The translations under genes were made by a program, and so were the position numbers. From assembly GCA_934230055.1 (NCBI GenBank), contig CAKQEE010000080.1, positions 1-5,669 on the forward strand: a DNA stretch of 5,669 bases, written 5' to 3'. Positions within the stretch are counted from its first letter, which is position 1; every line of letters begins with the position of its first letter. The notes under the pieces were generated by a model. That model had not been told where the DNA came from. It was given only the letters and a program-made list of their open reading frames with translations, and searched no databases. Positions 5,552 to 5,669 of this stretch are shown piece after piece. Source of the stretch: an uncultured Clostridia bacterium. GTDB taxonomy: Bacteria > Bacillota > Clostridia > Christensenellales > Borkfalkiaceae.

Positions 5552-5613
5552 TTACTGCCGTTTTTAATAATTCCCCGAGAGAACGGCAGTAATAACCGCC
5601 GCTTTCGCGGCGG
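5552..5613 (+). promoter_or_regulatory. Two-hairpin structured leader of the next gene, class unknown
   Basis: The first hairpin pairs TTACTGCCGTT (5552-5562) with AACGGCAGTAA (5582-5592), 11 perfect base pairs around a 19-base loop. Three bases later CCGCCGC (5596-5602) pairs with GCGGCGG (5607-5613) across a TTTC loop. The loop of the first hairpin contains TTCCCC (5571-5576), complementary to GGGGAA (5618-5623) in the terminator that follows. I did not recognise T-box, SAM, TPP, fluoride or ZTP riboswitch motifs. No clear promoter is seen between the yebC terminator and this leader; TATACT (5484-5489) inside the terminator loop is the best -10 candidate but lacks a good -35. Confidence 0.6.
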
Positions 5614-5656
5614 AAAAGGGGAAGCGACGAAAAACTTTTTGTCGCTTCCCCTTTTT
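5614..5656 (+). terminator. Terminator hairpin abutting the next gene's ribosome binding site (probable attenuator)
   Basis: AAAAGGGGAAGCGAC (5614-5628) pairs perfectly over 15 bp with GTCGCTTCCCCTTTT (5641-5655) across a 12-base loop; the T-tract TTTTT is at 5652-5656. The GGAGGTG ribosome binding site begins at 5657, leaving no space for a promoter after the hairpin. Any transcript of the next gene must therefore pass through it, which argues for attenuation. Confidence 0.75.
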
Positions 5657-5663
5657 GGAGGTG
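5657..5663 (+). promoter_or_regulatory. Ribosome binding site of a gene just beyond the right edge
   Basis: GGAGGTG is a full match to the anti-Shine-Dalgarno sequence and is followed by TTTATA at the window end. A start codon is expected within a few bases; ATG would be formed if the next two bases are TG. The gene's identity cannot be known from this window. Confidence 0.7.
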
Positions 5664-5669
5664 TTTATA

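Noticed and set aside
5596..5628. T-box, ZTP (CCGCC) or other known riboswitch in the right-end leader
   Set aside because: The T-box sequence GGGTGG-ACCGCG and the ZTP-type CCGCCTGGGCA are absent; CCGCC here is just one arm of a simple 7-bp hairpin.
5522..5669. Open frame from ATG 5522 to the window end (49 codons, no stop)
   Set aside because: It begins at the end of the yebC terminator T-tract without a ribosome binding site and is made of three RNA hairpins, so it is more likely an accident of structured leader sequence. A stop or continued reading beyond the edge would settle it.

Overview
The window looks like core-genome DNA from a low-to-moderate GC, Gram-positive type bacterium (Bacillota, probably an uncultured Clostridia-like lineage). 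This is inferred from four things: strong AGGAGG-type ribosome binding sites on most genes, the infC-rpmI-rplT order behind a terminator-containing leader, an archaeal-type AspRS, and a DegV-family protein. No mobile element, CRISPR array, tRNA or rRNA gene was seen, and there is no obvious sign of horizontal transfer.

Layout. On the minus strand, positions 1-1278 hold nearly all of an archaeal-type, probably non-discriminating aspartyl-tRNA synthetase (aspS), cut at its C-terminus by the left edge. A 333-base divergent intergenic region (1279-1611) carries one promoter facing left for aspS and one facing right. On the plus strand follow a DegV-family fatty-acid-binding protein (1612-2457), a promoter with a leader of about 185 bases, and the translation operon infC (AUU start, 2723-3235), rpmI (3269-3466) and rplT (3487-3840), closed by a terminator. 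Next come a TrmH/SpoU-family rRNA or tRNA methyltransferase (3887-4627) and a YebC/TACO1-family translation factor (4647-5387), then a strong terminator (5466-5520). The window ends in a structured leader whose last element is a terminator hairpin, followed one base later by a perfect ribosome binding site (5657-5663) for a gene just beyond the right edge.

Functionally almost everything serves translation: tRNA charging, initiation factor IF-3, two large-subunit proteins, an RNA methyltransferase and a ribosome-associated factor. The regulatory layer is the most interesting part. The infC leader contains a 10-bp terminator and a mutually exclusive 11-bp antiterminator that can be drawn by hand, as expected for autoregulation by L20, the product of the third gene. 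The right-end leader is unassigned. Its hairpin loop carries a six-base segment complementary to the 5' arm of the final terminator, so a pseudoknot-type attenuator is possible; this is the best candidate for something undescribed here. The gene at 3887 starts 7 bases after the T-tract of the rplT terminator and has no visible Shine-Dalgarno sequence.
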